Assembly (NCBI RefSeq): GCF_009905375.1
Contig: NC_133648.1
Location: 307,040,565 to 307,104,564, forward strand
DNA length: 64,000 nt
Direction of reading: 5' to 3'
Source of the DNA: Apium graveolens
Taxonomy: Eukaryota; Streptophyta; Magnoliopsida; Apiales; Apiaceae
Made by a program: the position numbers and the translations under genes. Shown piece by piece: positions 22,966 through 34,022 of this stretch; positions within the stretch are counted from its first letter, which is position 1; every line of letters begins with the position of its first letter. The notes under the pieces are model-generated. The model saw nothing but the letters and a program-made list of their open reading frames with translations, ran no database searches and was not told the DNA's origin.

Positions 22966-23366
22966 TCTATACTAATAAGGAAACCATGTTTAGGTCCTAA
23001 ATCTTGGTATTCACTAGAAAATTATACAACTATTTTTAAAATTTTATGTAATAAAATCTCAACCGACAATAATTAACTTCTACTCTTGTAAATTTTATTT
23101 TCCTTTAATTGCTGAACATCCAAAGTCAGTTTACTTTAAAATAATCGTATTACTAAGTTAACATGTCAGATTTATATAAGTAAATAATTAAGTGCATGCA
23201 TAACTAGAATTATATATTATATATTATATTATAACAGCATATTTTAACAGCATTTTATGTATTATATTTAAATATGTATTTTGCATGGATTATTGGTTTC
23301 AATTTTATACAAATAATAATATGATTTTTTAATTTCGGGTCCGTGCTTCACACTAGTTACCCACTA
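22966..23366 (+). mobile_element. Small non-autonomous Helitron, about 400 bp
   Basis: It starts TCTATACTAATAAGG and ends with a hairpin (GTGCTTCACAC) followed by CTAG then T, matching 5'-TC...CTRR-3' rules. No coding. It lies head-to-tail with the preceding Helitron. Confidence 0.65.
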
Positions 23367-23813
23367 GTTATTATTTAATATGCAAGAATTATATACGAAA
23401 AGTATGTCTTTATAAAGTACACAATCATCCGAAACTGGTCCCATATGATAATTATTTTTACATTGAAGCACACTATATATAAAATTGCACTATATGAAAG
23501 TAGTAGATGACTAGGTACCATTTCCAGGTCTATACGTGTCTACCAATCTGTCACTATTTTTGCAGAATACAGTTTTAAACGTTAACTGCCGCAAAATCAC
23601 CACCCTAACCCTGGGATCTAGAGTATTCCGGTCTTAAGTATCACCCAAAACACAGTTGTTCATGCATGATACGACGTACGTCGTACTACAATGGATTCGT
23701 ACATGTTTTCGACATAATTATAGCATATTACCGCACATTACTAACTAAATTTCTATTGTTCGGGAGGAAGAGCACACTATCTCACACTACACAAATTAAA
23801 TTTGAAAAATGAA
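23367..23813. other. 3' flank of PMEI gene 1, shared with copy 2
   Basis: CATGCATGATAC, GACATAATTATAGCATATTAC and other blocks at 23660-23813 recur in the same order at about 42150-42292, downstream of copy 2. Genes 1 and 2 therefore share at least 150 bp of 3' flank, suggesting they are the more recent duplicate pair. Confidence 0.65.
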
Positions 23814-24422
23814 CTATCCATGAAGAGAATTGTAGTTGTTAATCAATGCCAAAGCATTGCTTGTCAAATGAACAACATTTAAAATCCTTCCTCTCACAAC
23901 GTTCTTCGTGTTCCCGGCTATCCCTGCAAACCCGTCCATGCAAGTGTCCTCGTCTGTCAGAGCAGAACTGACCCAGGTTTGTATGTCACTCATCAACAGC
24001 GCATAGTTTGGGGATCCATTGAGCTGACTCATCTCTCCCATGGATCTTTTAAGCTCGTCTATCGAGTCCGTCAACTCTTCAAGGCAATCTTTCATAGGCC
24101 CAACTTCCCTGGGCTTCAGGCCGGGGGCTTTTGACAACCTAACCATGGCAGCAGATGTCGAAACCACCTGATCCAGCGCGACTGAGAGAGCTGTCTGCGC
24201 TAGAAGCCTAGGACTTGTTTGGATAGCACTTGTATGACTTAAGAGAGAGGTGAAGCATAAATTAGGGTAAGTAGTCTTACTGCAAGAGGCTTTGATGAAC
24301 TCGGTGCTTGCCTTTTCGGCTCCATAGTCGATAGCCAAGCTTGAGTTGATGCATATATTAAAGGAGATAGTTAGAAGAAGAAAAGTTTTTGCAGAAGCGA
24401 ATTTCATTGAGGAGCCTTCCAT
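23814..24422 (-). CDS. PMEI-like secreted protein (21 kDa protein family), gene 1
   Basis: Intact intronless ORF of 202 residues. Residues 1-30 form a signal peptide (hydrophobic core FLLLTISFNICINSS, likely cut after LA), so the product is predicted to enter the apoplast. The mature part is one PMEI domain with the four conserved cysteines at residues 47, 56, 113 and 161: SCSKTTYPNLC for the first hairpin disulfide, KDCLEEL and DTCMDGF for the second. The family folds as a four-helix bundle that inhibits pectin methylesterase or, in close relatives, invertase; which target applies here cannot be read from sequence. The ATG at 24422 is chosen because it matches genes 2 and 3; two codons upstream is only GTG. 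A TATA box lies about 75 bp upstream. Closest relatives in the window are 42293-42902 and 58114-58719. Confidence 0.93.
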   Translation of the reverse strand: MEGSSMKFASAKTFLLLTISFNICINSSLAIDYGAEKASTEFIKASCSKTTYPNLCFTSLLSHTSAIQTSPRLLAQTALSVALDQVVSTSAAMVRLSKAPGLKPREVGPMKDCLEELTDSIDELKRSMGEMSQLNGSPNYALLMSDIQTWVSSALTDEDTCMDGFAGIAGNTKNVVRGRILNVVHLTSNALALINNYNSLHG

Positions 24423-24494
24423 TTTCACTTTTGTTTGTAGAAATTCAGAGGTTACGGATTTTATGGAGTGATAAAAGTAGAGGGGAGTGGTTAC

Positions 24495-24506
24495 CTATTT
24501 ATATAG
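24495..24506 (-). promoter_or_regulatory. TATA box of PMEI gene 1
   Basis: On the minus strand CTATATAAATAG lies 73-84 bp before the ATG, predicting a leader of roughly 40-50 nt. Gene 3 has CTATAAATAG at the same relative place. Confidence 0.75.
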
Positions 24507-25020
24507 AGTTTTCGAAAGTATAAATGTTGGGATATGACGTGGAAGATTTTTTTTCTAACAAAAACATAATGCATATCGAAATTAATCTATGCCTAATGAC
24601 TGATTTTAACATGCTATTTGTCTATAGCGGCAGCGGGATAATACCATTTGATTAGTAATAACTTAAAAGAGTGGCTGATGGCGCAATAATTAGATTTGAA
24701 CCCTATATAGTCTAGTTGACTGAGTTTGATGCATGGCAAAAAGGACGGGGCAAGTTGGAGAATATTCGAGGCTGGAGAGTTTTGGTAATCTGTATCTACT
24801 CAGCATTTGGATAGAGTGAAAACAACGTCACTGCAAGAAAATATCTGGACTTTCTTGCCGCCTTCCTCAGGTTCACAGTGTTTATGCAGACCAATTAATC
24901 TGTAATGTTGGAAGCAGAGATGTTAATTTTAACTCGCTTTCTGTAACTATCGAAGTGGCGTGGAATTAATGGATAACTAATCCTATTGATCAAGTAGGGG
25001 TGCATATTTAACAATACTCT
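24507..25020 (-). promoter_or_regulatory. Upstream region of gene 1 with blocks shared with gene 3
   Basis: Around 24735-24870, TTTGGATAGAGTG, CACTGCAA, AATATCT and CTTGCCGCC appear in the same order as related blocks near 59150-59230 upstream of gene 3. This suggests retained promoter or ancestral flank. Specific factor sites cannot be named. Confidence 0.4.
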
Positions 25021-26130
25021 GATATACTAACTAAATATTACAAACTCCTTGAGATCCAGTAAAATTAGTGAATTTTAAGTGCAGTGAGCTCAAAGTATTT
25101 GATGCACTTTCTATGCACCTATTATCATCTCCAACGTGAAGTTGGCTTTAGCCTCTCCTATAACTGTCTGCGTTGTCTGTAGTTAAAAAAAAGTGTGAAA
25201 ATGAGCGAGTTATGATTGCAGGCTATTTCTTATGTCTTGTAACCTCATACTGAACTAATTATTTGGCCGTTCATGCCTTAACGGAAAGTCTGAAACTGAT
25301 ATTTTTGCCGTGCGTGATATTTTTGCAGCTAGATTTTATTAAAGATAACGTCCTCTACCTAAGGACCAAGTATATTCAAACATCTAGTGAATATAATCTG
25401 GCCCGCAGTAATTAAGAAATCAGTACAATATTGCAAACTAGAGGTTTTGTTTTACGAACGTACAAGCAACAGAGATCATTTATAATTTTGCTACCTTGTC
25501 TTCCTGTAACCCCATCAAATTGTTTCAGTCATTAACGACACCGTGAGTCCTGGCAAAAAGAAAAAATGACCCCGTGAGGGTTTGGCTAAACAAGAATTAA
25601 GAAACTCATGATTCTCGTTAGTCAATCAAATCAATTAACTTACAAAGAAATAAAGAATATATTATAAGCTGAATATGTAAAGCATTCTAATTTATAATTG
25701 ATTACAAATTTAAGCATAAACTATCTTCACTCAATGGGTTACCTATAATTGTTGGTTAAATTAGACCGATAAAATATTATATAAAATTTGTTAAATTTGT
25801 AACACATTTTACTTCGATGGTATTGCTATATTAGTTGCCTATAATTTAAAAATAGTATGTTATTAATATTTTTTATTGTTATAAATAGAATATATCATTT
25901 TAATATAATAATAACTGATGTGTAATCTTACTACAAATTTATTACCGGCCTTAAGTGGATCTATAAATATAGTCATTCATAGGAGGTTAGCTTATGACTC
26001 GAGTGTAACATTTTGAAGAGATTGGCTATATTTTTTTATTTTTGGTATGTCAACTCAGCTTTTAGCTAAGGGCTCTTCATGGTTGGAGATGCTCATGTAC
26101 AATCATTAGCTAAAAATCATTTATCAGATG
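25021..26130. other. Intergenic, no gene seen
   Basis: AT-rich DNA without coding signal. GGTTGGAGATGCTC at about 26080 resembles, in reverse, the GAGCATCTCCAACC end of several plant MITE families, but no partner end was found. Confidence 0.5.
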
Positions 26131-26348
26131 GTCTAGGCACATTGGTCATTAGCGGGATAATTTGTTTACATGATATTCTAAGTACATTGACCCTTCGTGA
26201 AATTGTATTTTTTTTACCTGGTGTCCATATGTATTGGCCATTTGTAGGATTGTATTTTTTATTTGGTGCTCTGTGAATATTGACCCTTCGCGAGAATGCT
26301 TCTTATTTTAATCTAATGCTCTAAGCACATTGACCTCGCGTAATTCGG
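26131..26348. repeat. Minisatellite, about 47-bp unit, 4.6 copies
   Basis: Units start at about 26131, 26175, 26223, 26268 and 26318. Consensus features are GCTCTAAGCACATTGACCC then TTCGCGAGAAT and a T-rich end. Units are 44-50 bp and about 60-75% alike by eye. Confidence 0.75.
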
Positions 26349-27009
26349 TTAAATTTGAATACGATTTGAATTTGAATTCAGTTTTCATTGGTTTAGGACT
26401 TGATATAGTTTGTTGACTTGGATTTTGATTATAATTTAAATTTAAATTTGGATTGATTTTAGAGTTGAAAGATTTGGATTCATATTCGGTATTAATATTG
26501 ATTTTTATGGTTGCAAATTTGTTTTAGTTTTGAAATTATTTTGGTTTGGATGATATGAATGGTTTTACTTACTGGATTTCTTTGTTAGCACTGATTTCAG
26601 TTTAGATACGCTTAGATACTCTATGTGATCTTTCCATGCGTTTGCGTTTTTGGATTCTCTTGAAAGTTTTTGTTTTTTTTAAATTCGTGACCCCGTTTTT
26701 GGATTTGTTTGGGTACGTTCTTGTTTTCTGTGTTAAAATTTTGGATTCGTTTGATTATGTCGTTCCTTTTTCTTATTTTGAAAACTCCTGATTAACCACC
26801 ATGAGTTTGAACTGGAATGCTAAACATCATATTATTGTCTAATATTCCAATTGTTTGGGGGGACGAGAGATGGAAGAAACTTGATTATGAATAACTTAAT
26901 AATTGCGCGTATCGATAGAATAAAAATTGAAGAGAGAATTGTATTTCAATATATTTCAGTATATCTGATTTCAATAACTGAAGTTCATATTTATAGAGAT
27001 TGCTTGATA
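26349..27009. other. Low-complexity GATTTGGATTTG-rich stretch, no gene
   Basis: From 26350 to about 26560 the sequence is a degenerate run of TTTGAATTTGGATT-like words. No plausible ORF is present. Confidence 0.5.
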
Positions 27010-27215
27010 AGTCTTACTAAGAAAGTTATCTAAATCTTCTTTGATAAGTATCGTAGTTCTTTACTAGTAAGTTTCGTAAGTCTTCCTTAGTAAATTTTAC
27101 AATTCTTCCCTACTAAGTTTCTTCTCTAGGAAGTTGTGCAAATATTCCTCGATAAGTTTTGAGGGACTTCCTCGATAAGATTTATGAGTCTTCTTGATTA
27201 AGTTTTGACAATCGT
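27010..27215. repeat. Degenerate minisatellite, about 24-28-bp unit
   Basis: Around seven imperfect copies of a unit like CTTCCTCGATAAGTTTTGTG are seen, for example GATAAGTATCGTAG, AGTAAGTTTCGTAAGTCTTC, CTCGATAAGTTTTGAGGGA and CTCGATAAGATTTATGAGTC. Confidence 0.6.
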
Positions 27216-27789
27216 TATTATAACAATATTATATATATTAGAATTTTTGAAAGTTTCTTATCGTTTAATTCTTTCATTTCAATCTAAGTATCTTGCTGGT
27301 ACATATGGTTTACTGGTACAGATCTATCTACCAGCATAACGACTTTTTTATTTAGTAATATATGTCTTCCTAGGAGAGTTTCTTCTCGTTCTTGTTCTTT
27401 TTAAGAGTTTATCATATATTGTATCAGTTTTTGGGTTCGACCCACGTTTACCCAGAAAATTTTTTGAAACAAATATTCATTTGTAAGGCTATAAACTATA
27501 TTTGTAAAAAAAAGAGCTTCTTGAAACTTGTAGTAACTTTATTTCACCTAAAATTTGTCAACAATATATGGAACAGTTGCTTTCTCTTACGGATTACTTT
27601 ATTTCTTGAAACCATGTCACTTCATGTACTACTTGGCATTCGTTGTGGATCCTTGTACATTAAAATGATGCATATATAAGCTTGTAATATTAATGATTAT
27701 GGCTCATTTTGGCAAAAAAAATAAATATGGCTCATAGATAGTATGCAAGTATTTCTTTATTCGTAATATATTTCTTAAATTTTTTAGGG
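27216..27789. other. Intergenic, no gene seen
   Basis: AT-rich. A 95-codon chance ORF (27392-27679) has no recognisable domain and ordinary non-coding composition. Confidence 0.5.
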
Positions 27790-28322
27790 GTTAAATATCA
27801 AAGTAGTCACTTAACTGAAGGTCATATATCAGTTTAATTATCAAAATTAACGGGGTATCATTTGGATCACGAAAGTAATAATAAATATCAAACAGATACC
27901 TCAAAATATGTGCTCGATAATTAAAATTTATTTTATGGAGTTCTAAATATTTTTTTTAAATTTTATTACAACCAAATGAAAAGTTATGAATTCATAGTAT
28001 TTTAGATGATTTTTTGAGATTTTTAAAAATTTATCTACTAATTATTTTTATTTAAATAAAGAAAATGACTACAAAATTAAAAATAAATAGTAGATAAATT
28101 TTAAAAAATCTTATTATATTATAGAAAATACTAGAATCATACATTTTCATTTGGTTGTAATAGAATTGAAGAAAAATATATAGAACTCTATAAATAAATT
28201 TTAATTCTCGAACACATATTTTTATCTGTATGATATTTATTATGACTTTAATGATTTAAATGATAGCCTGTTAACTTTGATGATTAAACTGATATATGGC
28301 GTTCAGTTGAGTGACCACTTCT
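27790..28322. mobile_element. Palindromic MITE, about 530 bp
   Basis: The left arm, AGTAGTCACTTAACTGAAGG then TCATATATCAGTTTAAT, is the reverse complement of the right arm near 28270-28318, where the match is GTGGTCACTCAACTGAACG. Pairing continues inward for most of the element, including ACAACCAAATGAAAA versus TTTTCATTTGGTTGT. No coding. Long terminal inverted repeats suggest a Mutator-like or foldback MITE. A clear TSD was not found. Confidence 0.75.
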
Positions 28323-28940
28323 AGTTACATTGTTAACCATTTACAAGTCTTTTGAGGTGAATAAGCTAGTTGACCTGCTTGTCGATTGAAATATTAAGAA
28401 CACGTATATTCAAGAATGGATGATGATACGTACAAATGGTTTAAAGGAATCACAACCAATTTTCCTTGAATTTAGACTTGAAATTGAACCTTGAAAATGG
28501 TTCCTAATTTATTTAGGGTGCATTATAAAAATCAAATTTTTGTATCTTCCCGTGTCACTTGCCCTTTAAGGTCCAATATTTTTATTAGATGTAATAGGTA
28601 AGAAGTAAGAACTTGTCAAATTGTATCTCGCTTACATTTACGATGATCGAGATAATTAAAAATTTTAAAAATAAAAAATTTATATGATAATTTATTTGAG
28701 GTGACATAAGATTTGCCAATAACTATCCTGTATCTTAGCACTACTAGATGCCAAGTAAATATATGACAAATATTAAACTATATCTTAGCTTTTTATATAT
28801 TGGTTTGCTTGCATTTCATCTCAGGGTAGTCCTTCAACACTGAAACTCATTCTATTTAAAAACATATTTAATCAAAATACATAAGCTATAAAATGAAGCT
28901 ATTGGTGGCTTTTTTTTATAAATAAAATAGAATGCATTCA
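28323..28940. other. Intergenic, no gene seen
   Basis: AT-rich sequence with no coding or repeat structure that I can support. Confidence 0.5.
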
Positions 28941-29228
28941 TTAAAATACCGAAAGACAGTTGGAATAGACCTCCGAACTGATAATATAACCTGATTGGAA
29001 AACAAATAAACGATCTACACAAATAGTCGTCTTGTTTTCAGATTGCTTAACAAATAGAATAATATTCTTTAAAATAAAAAAGTTTATAATAATTTTCCCA
29101 GCAATCCAGCCAACACCAACCCTGAAGATAGCAGCATCATAATTGACCTTCACACTACTGTCATCTATAGCCCAATATTCACAATTTTTAGTTACATCAA
29201 CTAAACCCGGAGGAACAAATGCCCCCAA
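28941..29228 (-). pseudogene. RNase H-like (RVT_3) fragment, probably from a LINE
   Basis: The minus-strand ORF includes DSSVKVNYDAAIFRVGVGW, which resembles the start of the RVT_3 RNase H domain of plant non-LTR elements and related host genes (pattern V-K-x-N-x-D-A-A-x-F). The remainder is degenerate and no catalytic set is complete. It is a short isolated remnant, and a chance resemblance is not excluded. Confidence 0.35.
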
Positions 29229-29689
29229 ACTATGAATAATCTTTTATTGTGAAAAGTAAGCAATTGTGATATTCACCACCGTCTCAGTTTCGATACAAAA
29301 AATCCAGATCTGCCAAAAGTCGTATAAATCCTTTCAAGCAGAACCAACACCAAAATACACAAATACTTTAAACAAAACATACTCATACCCAAAAAGATTT
29401 GGAACCTTGATAAAAGGTACAAGAAAGATCTCACCCAAAAAGGATTAGATCACACCCATAAAAGATGTTTATTTGAAAATTTGAAAAAAAATAAAATAAA
29501 AGAGAAGATGGAAGAGAAAATGATTAAAACGATGAAAGGGAATTGTAGAAATGCGAAATGGAGAAGTGAAGGGGTGATTAAAACCCTAGATCTGAAAACG
29601 GAGGCCGATAAGGAAAGAGTAGTTAATATATTTTATCTCAGATTCTTTACTTAGCTTTGGTGGCTTTTAGTTAAATGAGTTAGTTACAG
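29229..29689. other. Intergenic, no gene seen
   Basis: Purine-rich stretch near 29460-29620 without a supportable ORF. Confidence 0.45.
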
Positions 29690-31104
29690 TCAACATGACC
29701 ATATATCATAATATTAGAGGTAGACTTTGTAGTATAAAAGAAAGACATTTATATCTTATAGATTAAGTTTTCAATATATCATTTTTTTCAATCTCTCTCT
29801 CCCCCTCTCTCTCTATTCAGTATGTAAAACTCTATATGATATCCGAGCTACGTAAAATCAAGGCAGTGACGTGAAGTACTTGGATGAAATGGATCAACAA
29901 AGCTTTGTCTCTTGATTTTTGACCTGAATGACAGATTTTTTCGATCAATTTCGTTTTATTTTCAAATTATTTGATATTAGTCTGGTGATTCACTAAAAGT
30001 AGTTAAAATCCTTCGTCATTGTTGAAGTATTGTGTGATTTGATCTTGTTCGGTTGCGACCTGTATAGTACTATCAGCGTATGATGAATTTGTTGTGTAGA
30101 TCTGATTTTACAGTTCTTATTATCGTTATATGTGAATCTACATCTTCTTAGGTCTCAGATGTCTAAAGTTTCTATGCTAATATGGTGACTGGTAATAATA
30201 GAGAGACTAACACTCAAACAACGGAAGCTATACCTGTTGTTGTTGATAAAATGTTGATTGACTCGAATTTGCATCATCTATACCTATAAAATATAGATCA
30301 TCCTGGGCTTGTTCTCATCTCTAAAAAACTGACTGGTACGAACAATTATGGACCGTGAAAACGATCCATGACTATTACTTTATCAGCGAAGAATAAATTA
30401 GGTCTAGTTACTGGTACATGCCCTAAACCTGATAATGATTCTCCACTAAGATCTCAGTGGGATAGGGTAAATGATATGGTGATCGGTTGGATTCTAAACA
30501 CTGTATCTGAAGAAATTAGTAATGGAATGGACTTTGTAACATCTGCTCAAGAGATATGAAAGAAACTTCATGGTCAATTCTCTAGTGTTAATGGTCATAG
30601 AGTATACCTGTTGTTGAAGGATATTCATTCCCTAGAGTAGAGTGATAACTTAGTTGAAATTTACTATCATAAACTCAAGAATTTGTGGGATGAATACTCA
30701 AACTTAGAATTTGTGAATGCTTGTAAGTGTGGATGTAAATGTGGTTTTGTAAAATTGCAAGAAGAAGGGGAACAAGGGAAGAAACTACTACAATTCCTTA
30801 TGGGATTGAAGATAGTTATGTTGTAGCCAGAGGACAAGTTCTGATGATGACACCTCTGCCAAAACTATCACAGGCTTTTTCTCTCATCAAACAAGATGAG
30901 AAGAAGAAACAAGGAAGTCATATTTCTAGTCCTTTTCTAGGCATAGTTGCAGATATTTCTTTTAATTCTTCCACTCAAAATGCTGGTTTTCATAAAAACA
31001 CAATTGCAACTCCACAAAGTAATGGCAATAAGTCATTTGCTATAAAAAAATCTGGATTAAAGTGTTCTTACAGTCACAAAGTTATTCCCAAACAATCTAA
31101 ACAA
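29690..31104 (+). mobile_element. Truncated Copia element: 5' LTR end, primer-binding site, gag
   Basis: A degenerate Met primer-binding site (TGATATCCGAGCT) near 29839 follows a CT-rich LTR-like end, and a Copia gag starts at 30182. Everything 3' of gag is missing, cut by the LTR at 31105. The LTR start near 29690 is uncertain. Confidence 0.6.
30182..31104 (+). pseudogene. Copia gag remnant
   Basis: From the ATG at 30182 the frame encodes a gag of the UBN2/Retrotran_gag type: HPGLVLISKKLTGTNNYG, SMTITLSAKNKLGL, INGWI-like VIGWILNTVSEEISNGM and LWDEY. Stops lie at 30287-30289 and 30557-30559, with others further on. A frame change near 30790 leads to RGQVLMMTPLPKLSQAFSLI, the usual late-gag block. 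The CCHC knuckle is degenerate (CSYSHK). The reading frame runs into the adjacent LTR, so its last residues are not gag. It cannot produce a functional particle protein. Confidence 0.75.
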
Positions 31105-32110
31105 GAATTACAGAAGGGGGGTTAAATGTAATTCTGGCTTTTTTTCAATTTTAAGAATAATTCTTCTACAAATAAATAACCGTGTTTGATTTGCAATGGT
31201 GCGGAATAAGAATATAATAGAAATTAAATCATAAAGCAATTAAATACAAGTATTTAAAACTTTCTGGTGGATTGAACTTTTCTACCAGAGATATATATTG
31301 AGTAGAAAACTCTGTGATATAAATAGTACATAGCTGCTTACAAGTTTTAACAACAAGAACTACAGAGAAATTATTTACAGATTGTGCTTTTTCTATTTCT
31401 CTAGTTTTTGCTTTCTTACTTGATTTATTTCAACTTGCTACTCTTGGTTTATATATCACCAAATTACATAATAATAAGACAAGATAATAAGATAAACTAT
31501 ATCTAGTCTAACTTCATACTGCTACACTTCTCTTTCCAGCATCTTTGATATCATCTGTTTAGCATGGAAATGGAAATGTTTCTTTGTTCTCTAAATCCTT
31601 CAAACAAGCTGCCACATTCCATTTGCATACAACCAACGCATGTGACGGTCAAGTCATTATCAACTGCTGTTTTGAATTTGAACATCCGTTGGAACTTGGA
31701 TTGATCATCCGTTGGAACTCAGGTTAATCATCCGTTGAAACTCAGGTTGATCATTCGTCGAGACTTATGTTGATCATCCGTTGAAGCTTTGTAAATCATC
31801 CGTTGAGACTGTCTTCTTGATAGTTAACTCTACTTCATTTACACAAGATTACAAGGTATCTAATATTTACAATTAACCATCCTATCTTGCATATCAATCT
31901 AGTAGTTAACATAACTTGGACAATTTATAACATCTAGTTTACTAAGCTATCCAAGTATGCATAAATGTACTACTAGTCTTATTGTTACATAAGCTACTCT
32001 TTCAACGGATGTTGAAAATGATCATCTGTTGAAAGCTACAACTTCACTTAACTAAAATCTACTAAGTGTTTTGTTCAAGTTATCATCAAGTACTCAACAT
32101 ATTCCTAACA
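31105..32110 (-). mobile_element. LTR of a SIRE-like element, minus strand
   Basis: On the minus strand it begins TGTTAGGAATATGTTGAG at 32110, directly preceded by a polypurine-like TTGTGGGAGAT (plus 32111-32121), so this is a 3' LTR with ~35 bp of internal DNA. A minus-strand TATA (ATATATAAA) lies near 31450. The other end, in GGGGGGTTAAATG near 31110-31130, is not precisely placed. The internal part is cut at 32143 by the next LTR. Confidence 0.7.
31683..31822 (-). repeat. LTR-internal minisatellite, CATCCGTTG units
   Basis: Six copies of a 22-25-bp unit, CATCCGTTGGAACTCAGGTT then GAT or AAT, in direct repeat. A related CAACGGATG lies at about 32006. Confidence 0.8.
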
Positions 32111-32840
32111 ATCTCCCACAATTTATGTCTGTTGGTGAGACTGCGTAGCTGTATGAACAGTTACGTGATAACTCAACAAGATAACAATACTAGAACATGA
32201 CAGGTTAATAATACTATGACTAAACAAGAAATCAGGAAGAATGAAGACAAGGCAAATATAAAGAATCATACGATTAGAAGAAGGATGGAAGTCTATTTAC
32301 AGGTCACTGAAAGAAGTTCATTAATATGTTCATGCCTCAGTGAAGAATAAAGGTTAAAGACTTTCAGGGTTTCAGAAATGATGAAGATTCAGTGTATAAG
32401 TGCTACCAGAAGATTTCAGTGTATTTGCACTGATTAAACATAGACAGCGTGTGAAGCATAGGAATCTGAAGAATTGAAGACATGGTATAAACAAAGGTTA
32501 AAGAAGATAATTGCAGTCTTGAAGCTATACTCACTGACAGGAGTTCATTTATATGTTCAAGCGTTGGTGAAGAATAATGAATGAAGTATTCAAGTTTGTA
32601 GTAGCAATGAAGATGTTTTCTAAAGTACCATAAATGATTCCAGTGAAAGTATATTTATTTATTGACAGTCAGTGTTAGAAGCAATGTATATTCAACCAAT
32701 CTGTATCAACTCAGAAACACAAGTCAAATTGAATTAAGTTCACTCAATGTCAGTTGTTTGTGAACCAGACCAGTGCACCAAACATCAGTATACAAGAAGG
32801 GATTTTGATTCAGTTACATAATAAAATGTTGATACAATGA

Positions 32841-34018
32841 TGTAATATCCCGTAATTTTTAGAATTAGATTATTAATTGAATAATAGAATAAAAAGGATT
32901 AAAATTAGACAAAGATTAGGATTTAAAATTGAATTAGAGTAATGAGCCTAAAATTTGGATCCAATTCTAATATGGATAACTTGTAGGTTAAGATATAGGG
33001 TTTTGTATCGTTATAAATACATCCTAATCATTTTCCTCGTTTTTAACATCAAAATCCGTAGGGGCTTTTCTTCAAAAATCAGCAGTCTTGTAAAATTCGT
33101 AAAAAAATTCATCGTAAGTCAGAATTCAGTGATTCTAGACTTTTCGGAAAGGTCTTTTCGTTATCTTCAGCTTTCGTGTTTCGTGTTTTCCAAGAAAATA
33201 TAATTTAGAGGGTCAAAAAGAGTAAATTCAGATCTGGTCAGGCTTTGAGGTAAGTACTTTTGACTTGCTTTTAATTTTCGGAAAAGATATTTTAATTTTG
33301 TTTTTGATTTCGTATAAGATATAAGAACTGTGATTTCGAAATTTATAAGATATAAGTATTTGTGAATTTAGAACCCAGTCTCTACGTTTTCGAACCCGTT
33401 CGTAATTTACGCTATAGTTCCGGCACTAACCTTAGATACCCTTAGTAGGCGCACGAGTGTGCAACTTTAGATACCTATTAAGGGCGCGTAATTATTGAAT
33501 TTTAGATGCCGACCACTGGCAAAGTGTGGTATATGAGAATAAGAATAAGAATTAGATGCCGGCTACTGGCAAAGTGTGGCCGTAGATCAAGACTGTGGTA
33601 TTTATATGAATTATCGTTTCATTATGTTTTACTCTGTTCTGATCTGTTATAAAAATCTGATCTCTTCTGTTTTAAATTCTGAATTTTAAAATATAAAACT
33701 TTGGGTTGGATTTCTTTTAGAAATTGTTTTTACAAAATTATTATCATTTTGAGAAAATTTGTTTTATTAAAAACACCCATTATTTTCCGGTTAAATAGTT
33801 AGTCAATTTGTACTTGCTGGGCTTTGTAGCTCACCCCTTTAATATTTCAGGTTTCGTATAAGATTTGAGTTGGAAATCAGTGGAGTATATTAAATTTTGG
33901 GCTTCCGTTAGCTGCGCTTTTGTAGTAGACACCTTTGTAATAGATTTTCGTATTAGTAAATTGTATTTTATTTTAGTTTTAATTTAGAATTAATAGTCCG
34001 GAAGTGCGGGCTGTTACA
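32841..34018. mobile_element. Solo LTR, Gypsy-like, 1,178 bp
   Basis: Begins TGTAATATCCCG and ends CGGGCTGTTACA, giving inverted TGTAA/TTACA and TG...CA termini. GCTGGGCTTTGTAGCTCACC near 33810 resembles LTRs of Del/Tekay-type Gypsy elements. No coding or primer-binding site. The left flank is AATGA, but the right flank (GTTAT) does not match; AATGA recurs only after the adjoining TRIM. Confidence 0.65.
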
Positions 34019-34022
34019 GTTA

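Noticed and set aside
24685..24725. Reverse-strand GGGTTCAAAT with nearby GTCAACTAGACT, possible tRNA or SINE
   Set aside because: No cloverleaf can be formed and no SINE ends are present.
26040..26110. MITE ending in GGTTGGAGATGCTC
   Set aside because: Only one end is visible; no partner inverted repeat was found.
26079..26276. 65-codon ORF as a gene
   Set aside because: It lies across the 47-bp minisatellite and has no domain.
27392..27679. 95-codon ORF as a gene
   Set aside because: No recognisable domain, poor start context, and AT-rich composition like its surroundings.
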